Positions 20,746 through 20,838 of a stretch of 20,838 nucleotides of DNA are shown piece after piece (position 1 is the stretch's first letter; the number at the start of each line of letters is the position of its first letter). The position numbers and the translations under genes were made by a program. The notes below the pieces were generated by a model that worked only from the letters and a program-made list of their open reading frames with translations, made no database searches and was not told the DNA's origin. Origin of the DNA: a virus; the IMG/VR virus record IMGVR_UViG_3300027973_002415, positions 1-20,838 of that record, one strand, 5' to 3'.

Positions 20746-20838
20746 ATGGCAGCCCACCTCGGCATTGACACAAATTTCGGCCTGACGACGCCATCCGGCG
20801 GATACGTTCAGGAGGCATCCAGAGAGGACTCAATCGAG
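20746..20838 (+). CDS. N-terminus of a phage protein (cut by window edge)
   Basis: Thirty-one codons from the ATG at 20746 run to the end of the window without a stop. The translation begins MAAHLGIDTNFGLTTPSGG and continues with YVQEASREDSIE. It resembles the N-terminus of small phage tail or head-completion proteins, but too little is present to name the family. The leader is A-rich (CTCAACAA). The sequence beyond the window would decide the call. Confidence 0.6.
   Translation, partial: MAAHLGIDTNFGLTTPSGGYVQEASREDSIE

Overview
The window is part of the genome of a tailed double-stranded DNA phage or prophage. The main evidence is a lambda-type packaging and head block on the + strand: terminase small subunit, GpA-type large subunit, gpB-type portal, S49 protease fused to a scaffold, major capsid protein, a decoration-like protein, head-tail joining proteins and tail-fibre genes. 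The host cannot be fixed from the sequence. DNA is moderately GC-rich. Clear Shine-Dalgarno motifs occur before only two genes (273 and 13144); many other starts follow A-rich leaders or overlap the upstream stop. Remembered resemblance of the capsid and connector proteins points loosely to Verrucomicrobiota or a related group; this is a low-confidence impression.

Layout. (1) 1-2470: end of an unknown gene, a one-helix membrane peptide, a small protein with an SSB-like DDIPF tail, then a DNA-modification pair: a DpdA-type transglycosylase fused to DUF6884, and QueD. These act in 7-deazaguanine synthesis and insertion into DNA. A scrap resembling the start of a C5-cytosine methyltransferase follows. 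(2) 2468-4024: an SNase-like nuclease, a reverse-strand XRE-type regulator, and small phage genes, two of which share a repeated leader. (3) 4021-5734: two tandem DUF4417 paralogues with a reverse-strand gene fitted exactly between them. (4) 5738-8947: four genes joined by ATGA overlaps: an Ig-like surface protein, a DUF2829/Tad2-like protein, a protein with PPPSS(T/S) repeats, and a methyltransferase fused to a GT29 sialyltransferase-like domain. (5) 8948-9165: a short ORF and a perfect 36-nt palindrome at the start of the small terminase gene. (6) 9120-17376: packaging and head genes, with an HExxH zincin and two holin-like membrane proteins inserted. (7) 17444-20838: joining proteins and tail-fibre-type genes, including a shared beta domain and a glycine-rich fibre.

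How it works together. Regions 6 and 7 build the particle. Region 1 probably modifies phage DNA against restriction, with the remaining precursor genes (FolE, QueE, QueC) supplied by the host or lying outside the window. Region 4 may combine anti-Thoeris activity (Tad2-like) with surface decoration. The most novel-looking items are the methyltransferase-GT29 fusion coupled to the Pro/Ser/Thr-repeat protein, the palindrome at the terminase start, the reverse-strand gene between the DUF4417 paralogues, and the SSB-tail peptide upstream of dpdA.
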